In this document: one piece after another, positions 1-10,065 of the stretch
How positions within the stretch are numbered: the stretch's first letter is position 1
Layout: each line of letters begins with the position of its first letter
Source: Pseudoips prasinana
Lineage: Eukaryota > Arthropoda > Insecta > Lepidoptera > Nolidae
Assembly: GCA_951640165.1 (NCBI GenBank)
Contig: OX621252.1
Span: 5,984,501 to 6,048,500, forward strand
Direction of reading: 5' to 3'
Length of the DNA stretch: 64,000 nucleotides
Translations under genes and position numbers: made by a program
The notes under the pieces: model-generated
Database searches by the model: none
The model's input: the letters and a program-made list of their open reading frames with translations, nothing else
Told to the model about the DNA's origin: nothing

Positions 1-620
1 AAAAAATAAATTCTGCATGAGACATATATTTTATTCGTCGTTTAATGTAACAGATTCTTGAATTTTGTTACCATTAATTAGTAATAAAAATAAATCCTTA
101 CACCAATTTTAAGTTTTTTTTTTGAAATTCATAGTGATTTTTGGTTTAAATAAAGCGTAATTACTAAAATAAAATTATACCAAAATAAATTATGTTCTTT
201 GGAGAATCGAATACTACAGTATTTTTTTAAATATTTGCAATTAATTTGTCATAATATCGATTTGAACATCAGTTTAAATTACAATAAATTACGATACACG
301 GGTGGGCGCCGATTAGTACGGCGCGAGCGCTCGTCAAGGTAGGACCTGTGCCATTTTTCCCGCGTGCCGACTTTCGAGCTCTCGTACAGTGAAGTAGTTC
401 ATATACTGCGACCACATAGTTTTGATTCGTTTTGTATTTTTTTATAAGGTACGGTTTTATTTATTATGAAGTATGTATGTATGTAAGATTTTAGTCTTTT
501 GTAGAATAATTATATGTTTTTGTTTCAAATGCTACCCAAATTGGTTCGGTTTTATCAAGACTCCGTATTGCCGGAAATCATAGATCCGAGAAATGCAAGA
601 TCAATGCCTTTACGGCAAAT
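1..620. other. No gene seen; AT-rich intergenic DNA
   Basis: No coding region or named repeat is supported here. A short GC-rich patch at about 300-415, with runs such as GGCGCGAGCGCTCGTC, stands out from the AT-rich surroundings and could be the end of an old DNA transposon, but I see no matching partner in the window. Confidence 0.5.
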
Positions 621-629
621 ATAATATAA

Positions 630-886
630 TAATAATAATATCTGGGGACAATGTCACACAGATCATCCTAGGCCCAAACTAAGCAAAGCTTGTACTATGG
701 GTACCAGGCAACGATATACATACTTATATAGATAGATAAATACTTATATACATAGAAAACATCCATGCCTCAGAAACAAATATTCGTGCTCATCACACAA
801 ATATTTGTACTTACCGGGATTCGAACCCAGGACCACCAGCTTCGTAGGCAGGATCACTACCAACTAGGCTACGTTGATCGTCATAT
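630..886 (-). mobile_element. tRNA-derived SINE, family A
   Basis: Read on the minus strand, a tRNA-like head with a B-box-type motif (GGGTTCGAATCCCGG, about 814-828) is followed by a body containing TATATAGATAGATAAATA and a 3' tail of ATT repeats. The same sequence recurs at 7893-8040, 19583-19822, 36768-37038 and 60165-60325. The two copies at 19.6 and 36.8 kb have target-site duplications, so this is a retroposon and not a functional tRNA gene. Confidence 0.85.
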
Positions 887-889
887 GCA

Positions 890-2290
890 TTTAGCATATT
901 AAAAATACTATGTTCGTTTTTGTATCAACTTTTATTAAATATTTTACATAACATATTCGTGTTTTCTTATTAATCTAGCTAGAAATCTTTGTTAGAGTAA
1001 ATAAAACTTTTTTTTTTATAAATCTCTTATCAATTCACATTACGATTACGGTTCAAGATAGCCTCGTCCTTCTTGACACGTGTATTACACAGTTTACGTT
1101 GCGTTTGAGTGGGTAGACACGCACACATAAACAATGATGCAGTCTTTTACCTAAACTCGAGCGTAATCATTTTGTGAAATGGCTCTTAAGAACTGCGGTG
1201 TAATAAATGGAGTCAAGATCTGGATTTACAGATATCTGTCGTAGCCTAGGCTTTTTTAAAGAGAGGCAACACTCGCATTTTGCATTTAAATCCTTGGGAC
1301 TTACAAACATATACCCACGGACACCAAAGACACCTAGACGCAGAAAATCTCTAAATGGGTTTATCCTGTGCGGGGACTGAATCTAAAACACGAGAGCGCC
1401 CTAAATCATCTTGCCATACTGGCAAGTTCATATCGATTAAATGAAATTAAGTATATTTGAATCAGTGACTACCTACTCAATTTAACTTTTTAATTCTAAA
1501 ATGTTAATCACCGAATATATCTGCGGGCTATTATCACCTGACACCTGACAGTTAAATAATTAAAAAAAATGTTTCGCAATTCAAATTTAATGCATAAACC
1601 ATAGAGATATGGATCGTAATTTGAACTGTCACTATAGCGCAATCCAAATTACGATTAAAATTCTATTGTTCTATTGCTCGATAATAGGAGCGAAAAATAA
1701 AAAATAAATCTATTTTTATGCGAGGAATTTGAATTTCAAATCACTTTTTAAATATGCTCGTTGGAGTACAAAAGATTTAAAAGATAGAAAAACTCACGCC
1801 ATGTCTGTCCAAAAACATAAGACACGTTAAGAACTATAAACACTAAAAACTTTAACATAGTTCCAGAGATTAAGAACTAAATAATAATGCGTATTTGAGA
1901 TAAAAAACCGTTCAGTCTACTGCTTACATTGTAATTTACATTCTAGATAATGAGATCGTAATATCATAATTAATGTAACTAACGATTAGATATGAAAGTT
2001 ATTTAATTTCAAGATAAATCGATAGTTTATTGTAAGCGATATCTGTAATCATAATAATTCATATTAAGTATTATAATTATCTTTGACATTGGCAGGACGA
2101 CGTCTCCGTTCACTGCTGTCCGAGTGATTTGTGTCACACTGCTGTGATCAAAGAATAATAGGTTTGATTTCGGCAGGAGTTTGAAAAAGATGCAAAAGAA
2201 TTCAATTTTATATGGACTCATGTTGAACCATTCAAATAGGATGAATAATAATAAGAATAATTACATTTTTAATTAACCATTTTGACACAT
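890..2290. other. No gene seen; AT-rich DNA
   Basis: No convincing exon, retroelement domain or repeat partner is visible. Short open frames on the minus strand at 2027-2221 lack a start context, domain or splice signals and look like chance. Confidence 0.5.
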
Positions 2291-2296
2291 TATTCG

Positions 2297-2552
2297 ATAA
2301 TTAAACCTAAACATGGTTTCTTTGACAATAACTTAATACCTACAAGGTAGCTTATTAACATCACTATTATGAAATAAAATTTAAAAATGTTTTAACAATC
2401 CGTTTACCTATATTATGTAAACTAGAAATGTGTAACTAGAAATAATTATGCAGGTATGCTTAACTATATTACTACAAACATGTTCTGACTAAAGCGCTTT
2501 TTTGAAGTCTACGTGAATAAAAACCTTTTTTATTTTATTATATTTTTTAACC
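2297..2552 (+). repeat. Dispersed retroposon 3' end, family F
   Basis: The segment ends in a conserved stretch with GCGCTTTTTTGAAGTCTACG and then GTGAATAAAAACCTTTTTTA. Closely similar copies in the same orientation lie at 34820-35045 and 50757-50930. The AATAAA signal followed by a low-complexity end suggests the 3' UTR of a retroposon. No coding part is attached, so the parent family is unknown. Confidence 0.6.
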
Positions 2553-2584
2553 GTAACTTAAATAACTTTTTTTGCAAAGGTAGG

Positions 2585-2750
2585 GGATGCCTATGCATGC
2601 CACCCGCAAGATGTGTCTGCGGGTTTCGAGCATTGTCTAAATGCTCGAAGGTCTGCGGGTGGGTATGTCGGACTCGCACCGACTAAACATAACCTGCTGT
2701 GGACTTCTCTTGACTCCTGGTGGGAGTAGGAGGGGACGGTTCCACATAAA
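2585..2750 (-). repeat. LINE 3'-UTR fragment, family G
   Basis: On the minus strand it matches the 3' part at 9690-9990 (shared GGTGCGAGTCCGACATACCC) and, further upstream in the same family, 7240-7425. A 10-bp hairpin (TTCGAGCATT / AATGCTCGAA, 2625-2634 and 2640-2649) lies inside. At 9.9 kb the family ends in ATG repeats, which suggests a LINE 3' end; the coding part is not in the window. Confidence 0.6.
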
Positions 2751-2753
2751 TTT

Positions 2754-3018
2754 ATTGGAACGAAGTTCCATATCGCGCGTTGTGAAAGGGGGCTAGACGG
2801 AAAAAAATCTTTTTGCAGCTGTGCGGCTTGCGAATGTTTCTCTGTCTCTCTCTCTCTCTCTCTCTTATAGAAAGCAAGCCAGATATTTTCATTTCTATTT
2901 CGCATTGAACAGTGTGGTGTCGCGACGATTATTTTTGTTGAGTGTATACAGGTTTTTGTACATAATAAATAATAAGAAATAACTTCGTTCCATCCGGGTG
3001 TCCCTTGATACCTCTCAT
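2754..3018. repeat. Dispersed repeat H (copy 1), inverted-repeat ends
   Basis: This ~265-bp repeat is nearly identical to 24780-25068. It carries GGAACGAAGTT at 2757-2767 and the inverted AACTTCGTTCC at 2981-2991, with a CT microsatellite (about 2838-2866) inside. Similarity continues about 27 bp beyond the right inverted repeat (CATCCGGGTGTCCCTTGA), so the element is longer than the inverted-repeat interval. A non-autonomous DNA transposon is likely; class unknown. Confidence 0.65.
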
Positions 3019-3019
3019 G

Positions 3020-3865
3020 TTTTTTTTTACGAAATAAATACATTTTTCATTTTGAACAGTAATTAGTTAACTTTTAACAATAACTTAAATAATAGGTAAT
3101 CATTACTATGATGAATTAAAAGTAAATTCTTAATAATTCAATACAAAACGCAGATCTAGTATAAATAAATAAAATGATACATAACTACCTATACCTAGAA
3201 TTAATAATGTAATAATGTACAATATTACTAAAAACTTGATTTACCGAATAACAGTAAGTACTTTTATTCATTTTATTTTAAATGCATACCTCGCCAAATA
3301 AAACGTTTTTAAAGTTGCTTAAAAACAATGGTTTGTTTTGGTATGTAGTTAATGTTCCTCTTTATCTTGGAGAGTATATTAAAATGGCAGTAAGATCATC
3401 TACGACAACCGTTCAGCATGAATTTTCTTCTTATTCTTTAAGCCACTAACTTCATTGCCCCTGTTATAAAGAAAACTTTTGACATAATGTAACTTCTTTT
3501 TCATCACATCTCCAAAATATTTTACAGGACGGGGCAAAATGGACAGCAGACAACTAGCCCATGTTCTGCGGCTAAGTCCTGCTCGAGTAAGAGTAAAGAA
3601 ATGCTTAGGTATCAAAAGTTCTAACGTTATATTTCAAGGAGCAATAGTTAATTTTATCATTCACAAGTTCTTATTGTTTGTACGGTGATGACTGGCTGAC
3701 CAGCAGATAGTAAGTATTCGATATAATATAAGTTTTCGATACAAGTCTTATTTTAGCTTTAATAATGCGGCAACGTGGTCGAATGTCACTTCTAAATAAC
3801 CGGAAACAAGTTTCTGCTGTATTTAAATACCACGTTAATCTTTTAAACCTCATACTTACTTTTCG
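3020..3865. other. No gene seen
   Basis: AT-rich sequence without recognisable exons or repeat partners. Short open frames at 3400-3853 on the minus strand have no domain or splice support. Confidence 0.45.
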
Positions 3866-3867
3866 TA

Positions 3868-4125
3868 TTGGTAGTGGTTACCCTCGCCTCAAGTTGTTCA
3901 AGTCGCCCATTAGGCCTCTGACATGGCTATTGCCTAATGGCTACAACCAGGACCATAAGATTAACATGCCCTCCGAAGCACGGAGATGCTCAGAAATTAA
4001 AACACTTTGGCGGTCACCCATCTATGAACTGACCGCGAGCCTAGTTGCTTAACCTCAGTTGCTTAACCTCGTCAATCACTTACGTGAGAGCATCTGGTTG
4101 TGAGCGCATCATTGAAATCACTCTA
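3868..4125 (-). mobile_element. 5S-rRNA-derived SINE-like repeat (copy 1)
   Basis: On the minus strand the head reads GGTTAAGCAACTAGGCTCGC followed by GGTCAGTTCATAGATGGGTG and ACCGCC. This follows the order and spacing of the internal promoter region of eukaryotic 5S rRNA (AAGCA..., GGGC.CGGTTAGTAC, TTAGATGGG.GACCGC). A shared body follows (CCGTGCTTCGGAGGGCA and GCCATGTCAGAGGCCTA). A short duplication of GGTTAAGCAACT is visible at the head. Other copies: 16795-17052, 35273-35527, 52027-52208 and a fragment at 19853-19975. It is far too diverged and truncated to be a working 5S gene. Confidence 0.7.
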
Positions 4126-4200
4126 CATATTTCCTGGGCATACGTAAGGTCGCCAGAGGCCAGACGCCATCAAACAGGCGGGATGTCATAAGCATAGGCT

Positions 4201-4243
4201 ACAAACTCATGACATCCCATGTCATGGGATGACATGAGTTTGT
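4201..4243. repeat. Near-perfect hairpin, 21-bp arms
   Basis: Arms at 4201-4221 and 4223-4243 pair with a single mismatch (ACAAACTCATGACATCCCAT and its inverse) around a one-base centre. It lies about 115 bp downstream of the secreted-protein stop codon, beyond the polyadenylation signal. Confidence 0.75.
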
Positions 4244-4315
4244 ATAAATTTTGGTGTCGGTAGGTAGAAATAAAGAAAATCAATGTGTCTTTTATTACGT
4301 TTGAAACTTTCATAC

Positions 4316-4321
4316 TTTATT
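4316..4321 (-). terminator. Polyadenylation signal of the secreted-protein gene
   Basis: AATAAA on the minus strand, 37 bp past the stop codon of exon 5, in a sensible position for 3'-end formation of the 4359-9070 gene. Other A/T-rich matches nearby make the exact cleavage site uncertain. Confidence 0.6.
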
Positions 4322-4358
4322 TTAATAAAGGGAAAAGCTTATTCTTAGATCATGGTCC

Positions 4359-4487
4359 TTATGAAACAGGGCAGTTATAGCAGAGTTCAGGAAACTGCAC
4401 CTGCGTTTGGACAACGTTCAAGGTTATAGGCTCGAAAATTTCTTGACCCCAGGCATTGATCCCTGGCGCTGTGAGTTCCGGATTAAA
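4359..4487 (-). CDS. Exon 5: C-terminus and stop
   Basis: Acceptor TTCTTTTAG before 4487. It encodes residues 194-235, including GINAWGQEIFEPITLNVV and the C-terminal CYNCPVS, then TAA at 4361-4359. The polyadenylation signal lies 37 bp further on. Confidence 0.85.
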   Translation of the reverse strand, partial: FNPELTAPGINAWGQEIFEPITLNVVQTQVQFPELCYNCPVS

Positions 4488-7400
4488 CTAAAAGAAACAT
4501 AATTAGTTATTCAAACAATGCATTACGTATAATTAAATTAGTGATCGTCCACTGTGGATGATTTTTCTTTTGCTTTAATTAGTACGGCCACATGCCAATA
4601 ATTTTAACTAAAGATCACTATAGTCATCTCACAAAACTTCACGAACACTGACAATAGTATCTTCCATTCGTTCATGAACAGGTTATAACGAGGGTTAAGA
4701 TCTAGAGCGTTAAGCGTGGTGAGGGTGGGAGTAGGATAGTTAAAATGAGAGGTAGTAGCTGCATTACGAGCATAGCAAAAGGTCGATATCTTCTAACGCA
4801 GTTATAGTTGTTTGGGGAAAAGATTCGTGGCATTACTACTGGAAGTACTTTAAGAAAGATTAATTATCTTTCAACCGCTGATTATTAGTCGATCTCAAGG
4901 TTTTCGAATGTGATTCACGTAGGAAAGAAAACCATTTTTCTGACAAAAATGAGAATAAGGAACACACAGAAACCTGTATAAGAATAACCTGAAAATGAGC
5001 ATTTGCATTAAGTTTGCGCAGATGTCAGCTATCTTGATCTTCCTGAAACCCAACTGGATAAACTTGAGCGTCTCCAAAATATTTGCATAAAATTTGAATT
5101 TGACCTTCGGAAATATTATCATGTCTCTGAATTTCGTTACAAACTTAAGTGGCTGCCTATACATATTCGCAGCAATGCTAATATTCTGTCATTTTTATAC
5201 AGTATTCTGTATTGGAAGAAGAAGGGACTGAGCAAACGCAATTTTGGTGGGTAAAGGCAAAAAGTTTTGAAATCTTCGCAAAGATCCCACTGACACATAA
5301 AGTTAACGACTAGTATTCTGCAGCTGCGGACCCCATGAGAGACAGTTATCAAAATAGACACCCAAATATTAAATTTAAACAATTGCATTGTTAGAGGGGT
5401 GGACGTCTTTCCGCTGATACGATGACACAAGATTTTGCATTTTTCTAACAGACACTTCAGTCGTCGAAATGTCATCAAGCTGCAAATGACTGGTCTGACG
5501 TTGGTCACTTTAGATTTTTGCTGTAAACATTAATTTGAGTACACAATTTGGATATTCCTGATATGTACTTACATGTGTCGTCAAGAAGTCAGCAACGTGC
5601 TCAGGTACCTGTGGCAAGACCACTGGTCTGACGGTGGTCACTCTTGGTACTGTTCCCACTACTGTCACTAGAAAGGATTCCTCTTGGATATTTCTGTTGA
5701 TCTAAAATAATATAATGGTGATATTTTAGTTGTTTATAAAATTAATACGTTTGGGAAAAGCAGTCACTTCGTTATACTATCACATCAGGTTGGATTTGGA
5801 GAGAAATAGGGCATTTTATTTGTTTTTGTTTATTAAGCATATGGTGAACTCAATAGTAAGCGCCTTCCATTGCTTATGGCTGGTTACCGGGGCCGTAACT
5901 CGAACATTACTAAAGTCCGTTAATAAAACTGACTTGATGTGATAAATTATACCGTTGCTTTTGGTTTTTCAGCAAATGGCAAAAAAATATGCTATGAAAA
6001 ATATCTAACTATCAGTAGAGGTCTTCAAAGGTACCCACACCGATCTGAGAGTCGGCAACGCTAAGCACTTAGGGGCGTGTTTATGGCTTTAATTCTGTGC
6101 AATACGTGCTTCAGATGCCATATATGGCTGTCCGTCCCAGTTATAGTCTTAATCCATGATCTAAATCCATTAATTTGTAGATTACTGTGCGGTGTGAATA
6201 ATTTCATTTGAAGGTAATAACTGTTTAGACAATAAACTATGTCTTGTCTTGGTAGGTATCAGGTGTATTTGTGTACAGCACTTTGACCCTTTAGAATCTT
6301 TTATACTAAACTATGTAATCAGTTGACATTATGACAAAATACTTACAGAAAAAGCAAAACTGAGCAGTGGATGAGTATAACTCGTGCTAAACCTATGGCT
6401 ACCATCTTCTAAATCGGCTAGCACATCATAGCCAATAGTCACAGAATGTAGCCTCAGAGTTCCACGCACAGACACAGTAGTTGATTGATCGGTGTTGTTG
6501 AACGTCCATACTTGCTGGACAGTGGATTGCTGGATGTCTACTTGCTGCATGGAGACTACGAAGCCATTGGTGTAACGGATTGTTCCTGTTGCGTTCCAGT
6601 TCAGAACTACCTCACTGAAAAGTTATAAAACAGTAAAGTGCCCGTGGGTCTTAGACCACGCTACTCGACCTCCTTTGCTCCATAATTGCCTCGTTATAGG
6701 GTTTTACTGATATTATGTCATAAACAGTTTGATCTTTGAACGGGTTAATAATATAGTGCTAAGTAACATTATATCAGTTGTGTTCGATACGACATTGACA
6801 GCAGTTGTGGAGATCTTTGGTGGAGGCCCCTGTTAATGAAAAACTCCCGCGTTAGATACAGACAGTTTTTTTAAGTACAGGCGATGGGTTTCTTTATCAG
6901 CGCTACGATTACGAGGACTAAAGGTCATGTAAATCGTTTACGATACTGCTTTTTGTGCCAGTTTTGGTCTCTTAATTACTTAGGCTGTTATGTCTAGTCG
7001 GACAAGCTTTTTATCTTGAGTGTACTTACTTCACATCGACAGTTATGTCAGGTAACTTCATGTTGCTCCATCCTCTTTGCTCTATCGCTTGTACTGTCTC
7101 CGTCAAAACATTTATGATATAATCAGCGTGGTTCACCAAACGGACATTGTTAACTAGAAAAATATAAATAGGAAATTTATGAATACAAGTTATCCCCTCC
7201 GACTATACCATTGCTCAAGCGTTAGCATGTTGAACCACAGATTAACTGCATTTGGGCCTTACTAAGGACATGCCTGTTACAAGACAGTGAAGACAGCTCA
7301 TGCCGCCCACTAAATCTAACCAGCCGAGGATTTCTCTTGGTGCCTGATGGTCTAGGAGCCCCAGGAACGCGGGTATGTTGCTCCGGTGCCCCTCTTTTGC

Positions 7401-9070
7401 GCCATGTCCGAGATAGTCGGGACATGTACAGATCCCAGCACATCAAGCTACCTGCCAAATTTTCCCAATTGGAAGTGAACCTTATGCTTATGTGATAAAG
7501 TTGAAAATCTATAAAAGAAATCTGATAGATTGGGATAGCTGGATGTGCTGGCGTATGTACTCTGGAAGGGCTCTGGATTGCCTTACACTATTGACGTGAG
7601 ACCATGATATTTGTTTGAGCATTCACTAAGCTGCTTTCCTAATGATTTGTTTTTAAATTAGCTGCCAAGAAAGTAGGAGTTCATAATTGGTAAGATAGGA
7701 GAACCAAACCTTAAAGATCCTGTAAAAAAGTTAATGTACGCTGCCTCTGAATTCTTCCTGGCTGTTTTGCATTTTCAATCCATTCTATTATAAAAGTTAT
7801 TTATTATTTTTTATTTATAACTTTATGCACATCAAATTGTACAAAGGCGGACTTAATGCCCAAGGCATTTTCTGCCAGTCAACCTTAGGGTGGTGCACGA
7901 ATATTTGTTTCTGAGTCATGGATGTTTTCTATATATATAAGTATGGATATCGTTGCCTGGTACCCATAGTCTAAGCTTTGCTGAGTTTGGGGCTAGGATG
8001 ATCTGTGTGACATTGTCCCTAAATATTATTATTATTATTATCTTATATCGTATTGGTTACCATAGCGCCAGAAGGCTCTGATATGACAGATTGACGTGGC
8101 CTTCGAAATACAAACATGCGGTAACATTGAAAAGTAATCTCCGATAGGTGCACGGATCATACAATTATCAAAGAGTAAGAAAGTAAACAAACACAATACT
8201 ATACTATACAATAATATATTATACAATACTATACTATGCAATACAATATTATACAATACTATACTATATGATACTATACTATAAAATCCGATCTTGAAAC
8301 ATATATTTAATTTATAACTGGGGGGTTTCTGCTAACAATTTACGAAGTAAATGCTCACGAACTTTTCTTTTAAATGAGATACGACTCTTGGCCACCCTGA
8401 TTTCGAGAGGTAATGTATTCCACTGAAGAATTGACTGTACAAAGAAAGTTAGATAAGAAAGAGAGAAAACATTTGTGGCCGTAAAGGCTTTTAAACTATC
8501 TCAAGAGCTGCATAGCAGGCGAGGTACCGCGTAATTCGCTGATCACGTGATAGTGATCGGCGTGCAAATAGATGAAGGTTAAAAATGACTAAATCATCCA
8601 TAAATAGTTCTTCTGAGTCAGGATGTACTTTGTATGTGCAACACAGGGTTTGATCTTACTAGTGCAAGCGTTGATAAAAAATCGGTTGTAACTTTCGTAA
8701 AAGCTAAACTAGTACAAATAGTTTTATCGGCATTGAACTAAAAAATAATAAAATAGTTCTACTGCTTCTAACCGGAAGGAACAATAGACATTTACCTGGA
8801 GGGTTGAGGTATCGCCTAATTCTCCCACATGCATGCATCATAAATGGTCCCGAATCGATGTTCAACGTTTTTGCCGAGGAACGAATGATTTAGTCATTAT
8901 TAATCTGGCTATGACCGCCTCAGTGACTGAACTAACTGTAATAGCGTTTTAGATCTCCCAACATTATACAAAACTAGAAAAATTGTGTGCTGATTAACAT
9001 TAGAATACTTACTAACATTGCACAAAGCAGATCCAACGAAGAACAAAATTAAACAAAAATACAACTTCAT
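4359..9070 (-). CDS. Five-exon gene for a small secreted protein (235 aa), possibly TULIP/Grp7-allergen-like
   Basis: Spliced coding exons, in transcript order, are 9070-9013, 7153-7030, 6614-6347, 5701-5573 and 4487-4359. All introns are GT-AG with GTAAGT donors, and the phases (1, 2, 0, 0) join into one uninterrupted 235-codon frame ending in TAA. Residues 1-17 are a clear signal peptide (MKLYFCLILFFVGSALC), so the product should be secreted. The mature chain opens with an amphipathic helix (about 27-46, HADYIINVLTETVQAI) followed by beta-rich sequence. N-glycosylation sequons lie at N68 and N100, and a C-terminal CYNC at 229-232 may form a disulfide. The helix-then-strands pattern and length recall insect Grp7-allergen/JHBP-type lipid-binding (TULIP) secreted proteins. 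That family assignment is inference; existence of the gene is well supported. Introns 1 and 4 are filled with transposon fragments. Confidence 0.85.
5023..5213 (+). pseudogene. CR1-type LINE ORF2 fragment, locally inverted
   Basis: The plus strand encodes a stretch with LDKLERLQNICIKF and LKWLPIHIRSNANILS, matching the intact LINE ORF at 27326-30244 (LDKLERLQNFCIRF, LKWLPIRLRRNAHILS). It lies in intron 4 of the secreted-protein gene. The adjoining segment at 5214-5500 belongs to the same family but runs in the opposite direction. Confidence 0.75.
5214..5500 (-). pseudogene. CR1-type LINE ORF2 fragment
   Basis: Nucleotide similarity to 27775-27940 (GAGCAAACGCAATTTT versus GAGCAAGCGCGATTTT and flanking matches) shows the part of ORF2 just upstream of the piece at 5023-5213, here on the minus strand. 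It is decayed, with no long open frame. Confidence 0.55.
5573..5701 (-). CDS. Exon 4 of secreted-protein gene
   Basis: Acceptor ATTTTAG before 5701; donor GTAAGT at 5572-5567. Exactly 43 codons (residues 151-193), phase 0 at both ends, containing EESFLVTVVGTVPRVTTV. Its phase-0 junctions agree with exons 3 and 5. Confidence 0.85.
6347..6614 (-). CDS. Exon 3 of secreted-protein gene
   Basis: Acceptor CTTTTCAG before 6614; donor GTAAGT at 6346-6341. It encodes residues 61-150, the beta-rich core with sequons NAT (N68) and NNT (N100) and the segment SVTIGYDVLADLEDG. It ends in phase 0. Confidence 0.87.
7030..7153 (-). CDS. Exon 2 of secreted-protein gene
   Basis: Acceptor TTTTTCTAG precedes 7153; donor GTAAGT follows 7030. 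It encodes residues 20-61, including the predicted N-terminal helix and QRGWSNMKLPDITVDV. It ends with AA, which completes an Asn codon with the first base of exon 3. Confidence 0.85.
7240..7425 (-). repeat. LINE 3'-UTR fragment, family G
   Basis: The minus strand matches 9795-9930, sharing CGGACATGGCGCAAAAG-like sequence and GGGGCTCC. It lies in intron 1 and abuts the MITE at 7429. Confidence 0.6.
7429..7557. mobile_element. TA-flanked palindromic MITE (copy 1, 129 bp)
   Basis: Terminal inverted repeats related to CAGACGCCAGCACATC, flanked on both sides by TA (7427-7428 and 7558-7559). It is homologous to the 135-bp copies at 34130-34264 and 52287-52421. The TA duplication suggests Tc1/mariner-type mobilisation. 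It lies in intron 1 and is the most diverged copy. Confidence 0.8.
7790..7890 (-). repeat. CR1-like LINE 3'-UTR fragment
   Basis: The minus strand reads CCTAAGGTTGACTGGCAGAA then CCGCCTTTGTACAATTTG, like the 3' UTR of the LINE ending at 27009 and the end at 60327-60587. Low-complexity A/T follows. Confidence 0.55.
7893..8040 (+). mobile_element. SINE family A, 5'-truncated
   Basis: Matches the 3' half of family A (GGTACCCATAGTCTAAGCTT, then GACATTGTCCCTAAATATTA and ATT repeats). The tRNA-like head is missing. Intron 1 of the host gene. Confidence 0.8.
8170..8288. repeat. Degenerate minisatellite (AATACTATACTAT units)
   Basis: Repeats of CAATACTATACTAT with variants. The block lies 3' (on the minus strand) of the LINE C-terminal fragment at 8324-8450 and may be its expanded 3' tail. 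Confidence 0.6.
8324..8450 (-). pseudogene. LINE ORF2 C-terminal fragment
   Basis: The minus strand encodes a frame with ILQWNTLPLEIRVAKSRIS and FKRKVREHLLRKLLAE, the terminal 'WN.LP..I..A.S...FK..L' segment typical of CR1/L2/Rex-type LINE ORF2s. Intron 1 of the secreted-protein gene. Confidence 0.65.
8795..8930. repeat. Degenerate relative of the 11.5-kb fold-back element
   Basis: Contains CATAAATGGTCCCGAATCGA and GATTTAGTCATTATTAA, resembling the centre of the palindromic element at 11469-11704. A possible left partner sits near 8568-8600 (GGTTAAAAATGACTAAATCA). Ends are not resolvable. Confidence 0.4.
9013..9070 (-). CDS. Exon 1: start codon and signal peptide
   Basis: ATG at 9070-9068 in the context AAAACAATGA, 19 codons plus one base, then the donor GTAAGT (9012-9007). 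It encodes the hydrophobic signal peptide ending near ALC/NV. The split codon joins exon 2 as ATT (Ile20). Confidence 0.85.
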
Positions 9071-9139
9071 TGTTTTAAAATCTTACACTTACTTGTGAGA
9101 CTGGTAATTACTTCGACATTGAAACATCACAAACTAGGT

Positions 9140-9215
9140 AATTTACTTCGTCAACCGTCAAATCAATCAAACTATTATAGGTATCAACGATAAGATTGTT
9201 CGCTTTTGATAACTT
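9140..9215 (-). promoter_or_regulatory. Possible promoter with TATA-like and GATA motifs
   Basis: On the minus strand a TATA-like CTATAATAG (9172-9180) lies about 105 bp before the start codon. GATA-type motifs (GATAAG at 9189-9194, TGATAA at 9207-9212, read on the plus strand) lie just upstream. GATA sites are common before insect gut and fat-body genes. No start site can be proven from sequence. Confidence 0.3.
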
Positions 9216-9399
9216 TAAGCTGTTACTTATGTTAATTCATTGAGCAGGTAATTGACTTACCTACACCGGAAGCCGCGGTAATCCTAAAGAAATAAACACG
9301 TAGGTATATTATAGACAGAAATGAACATATTTCAGAGTTCTGCTCCAAAAAGGTGAGAATAAAGAGTTTTATATTGAAACTCCGTATAGCACAGCGGTA

Positions 9400-9690
9400 T
9401 TTTACGGCAACTTGAAAGATTGACGGCTCAAGGTCTCCCAAAGAGCAATTGAAAGGGCTATGCTTGGAGTTTCCCTGATGCGAAATCGAATCAGAAATGC
9501 TGAGATCTGCAGGCGAACCAAAGAAACCGACATAGCCCAGCTGAAATAGAATTGCCAAGCTGAAGTGGACAGGGCACATAGTTCGCAGAGCCAACGGCGC
9601 TGGGGTAGAAAGGTTCTCGAATGGCGACCATGAACCGGAAGACGCAGCGTGGAGGCACCCTACAAGATGGGACGCCTTGGACTTCAACTG
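9400..9690 (+). pseudogene. RTE-type LINE ORF C-terminal fragment
   Basis: The plus strand carries decayed coding sequence for the C-terminus seen intact at 20560-20960 on the minus strand (GAAAGGGCTATGCTTGGAGT, GGTTCTCGAATGGCGACC). It contains stops and frameshifts. It joins a family G 3' UTR at about 9690. Confidence 0.7.
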
Positions 9691-9990
9691 CCGCCGCATG
9701 AAAGTAGCTCCGGGAAGACAGCGATCTGTTTGTGGCGCAGTCGCTGTGCTTGACTGGCAGGACTCGGCAATAGGGGAGGGCAATCCAGAACCCTCCCAGG
9801 GTACGTGTCCCGACCATCTGGGACATGGCGCAAAAGGGGGGCACCGGATCAGCATATACGCGTTCCCGGGGCTCCCCTCATCAGGCGCTAAGAGAAGTCC
9901 ACGGCAGATTAAGTTTAGTCGGTGCGAGTCCGACATACCCACTCGCAGACACTTTTTGCGGGCTTTCGGCTGACATGATGATGATGACAA
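9690..9990 (+). repeat. LINE 3'-UTR, family G, with ATG-repeat tail
   Basis: This is the longest copy of the family, also seen at 2585-2750 and 7240-7425. It ends GCTGACATGATGATGATGAC, a microsatellite tail typical of RTE or R1-like LINE 3' ends. Short open frames across it on both strands are not coding. Confidence 0.6.
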
Positions 9991-10065
9991 TTTAAAAACA
10001 GGAGTATTCATTTTTAAAATAACACACAAATTAATAATAAATACATATGTTAGGCATTGAAGGTA

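Noticed and set aside
5023..5500. Twin-priming 5' inversion of a LINE
   Set aside because: In twin priming the inverted piece lies at the element's 5' side; here the orientation order does not fit, so a local inversion is preferred.
9232..10029. 265-codon minus-strand open frame
   Set aside because: It spans an RTE fragment and a LINE 3' UTR in antisense, with no recognisable domain.
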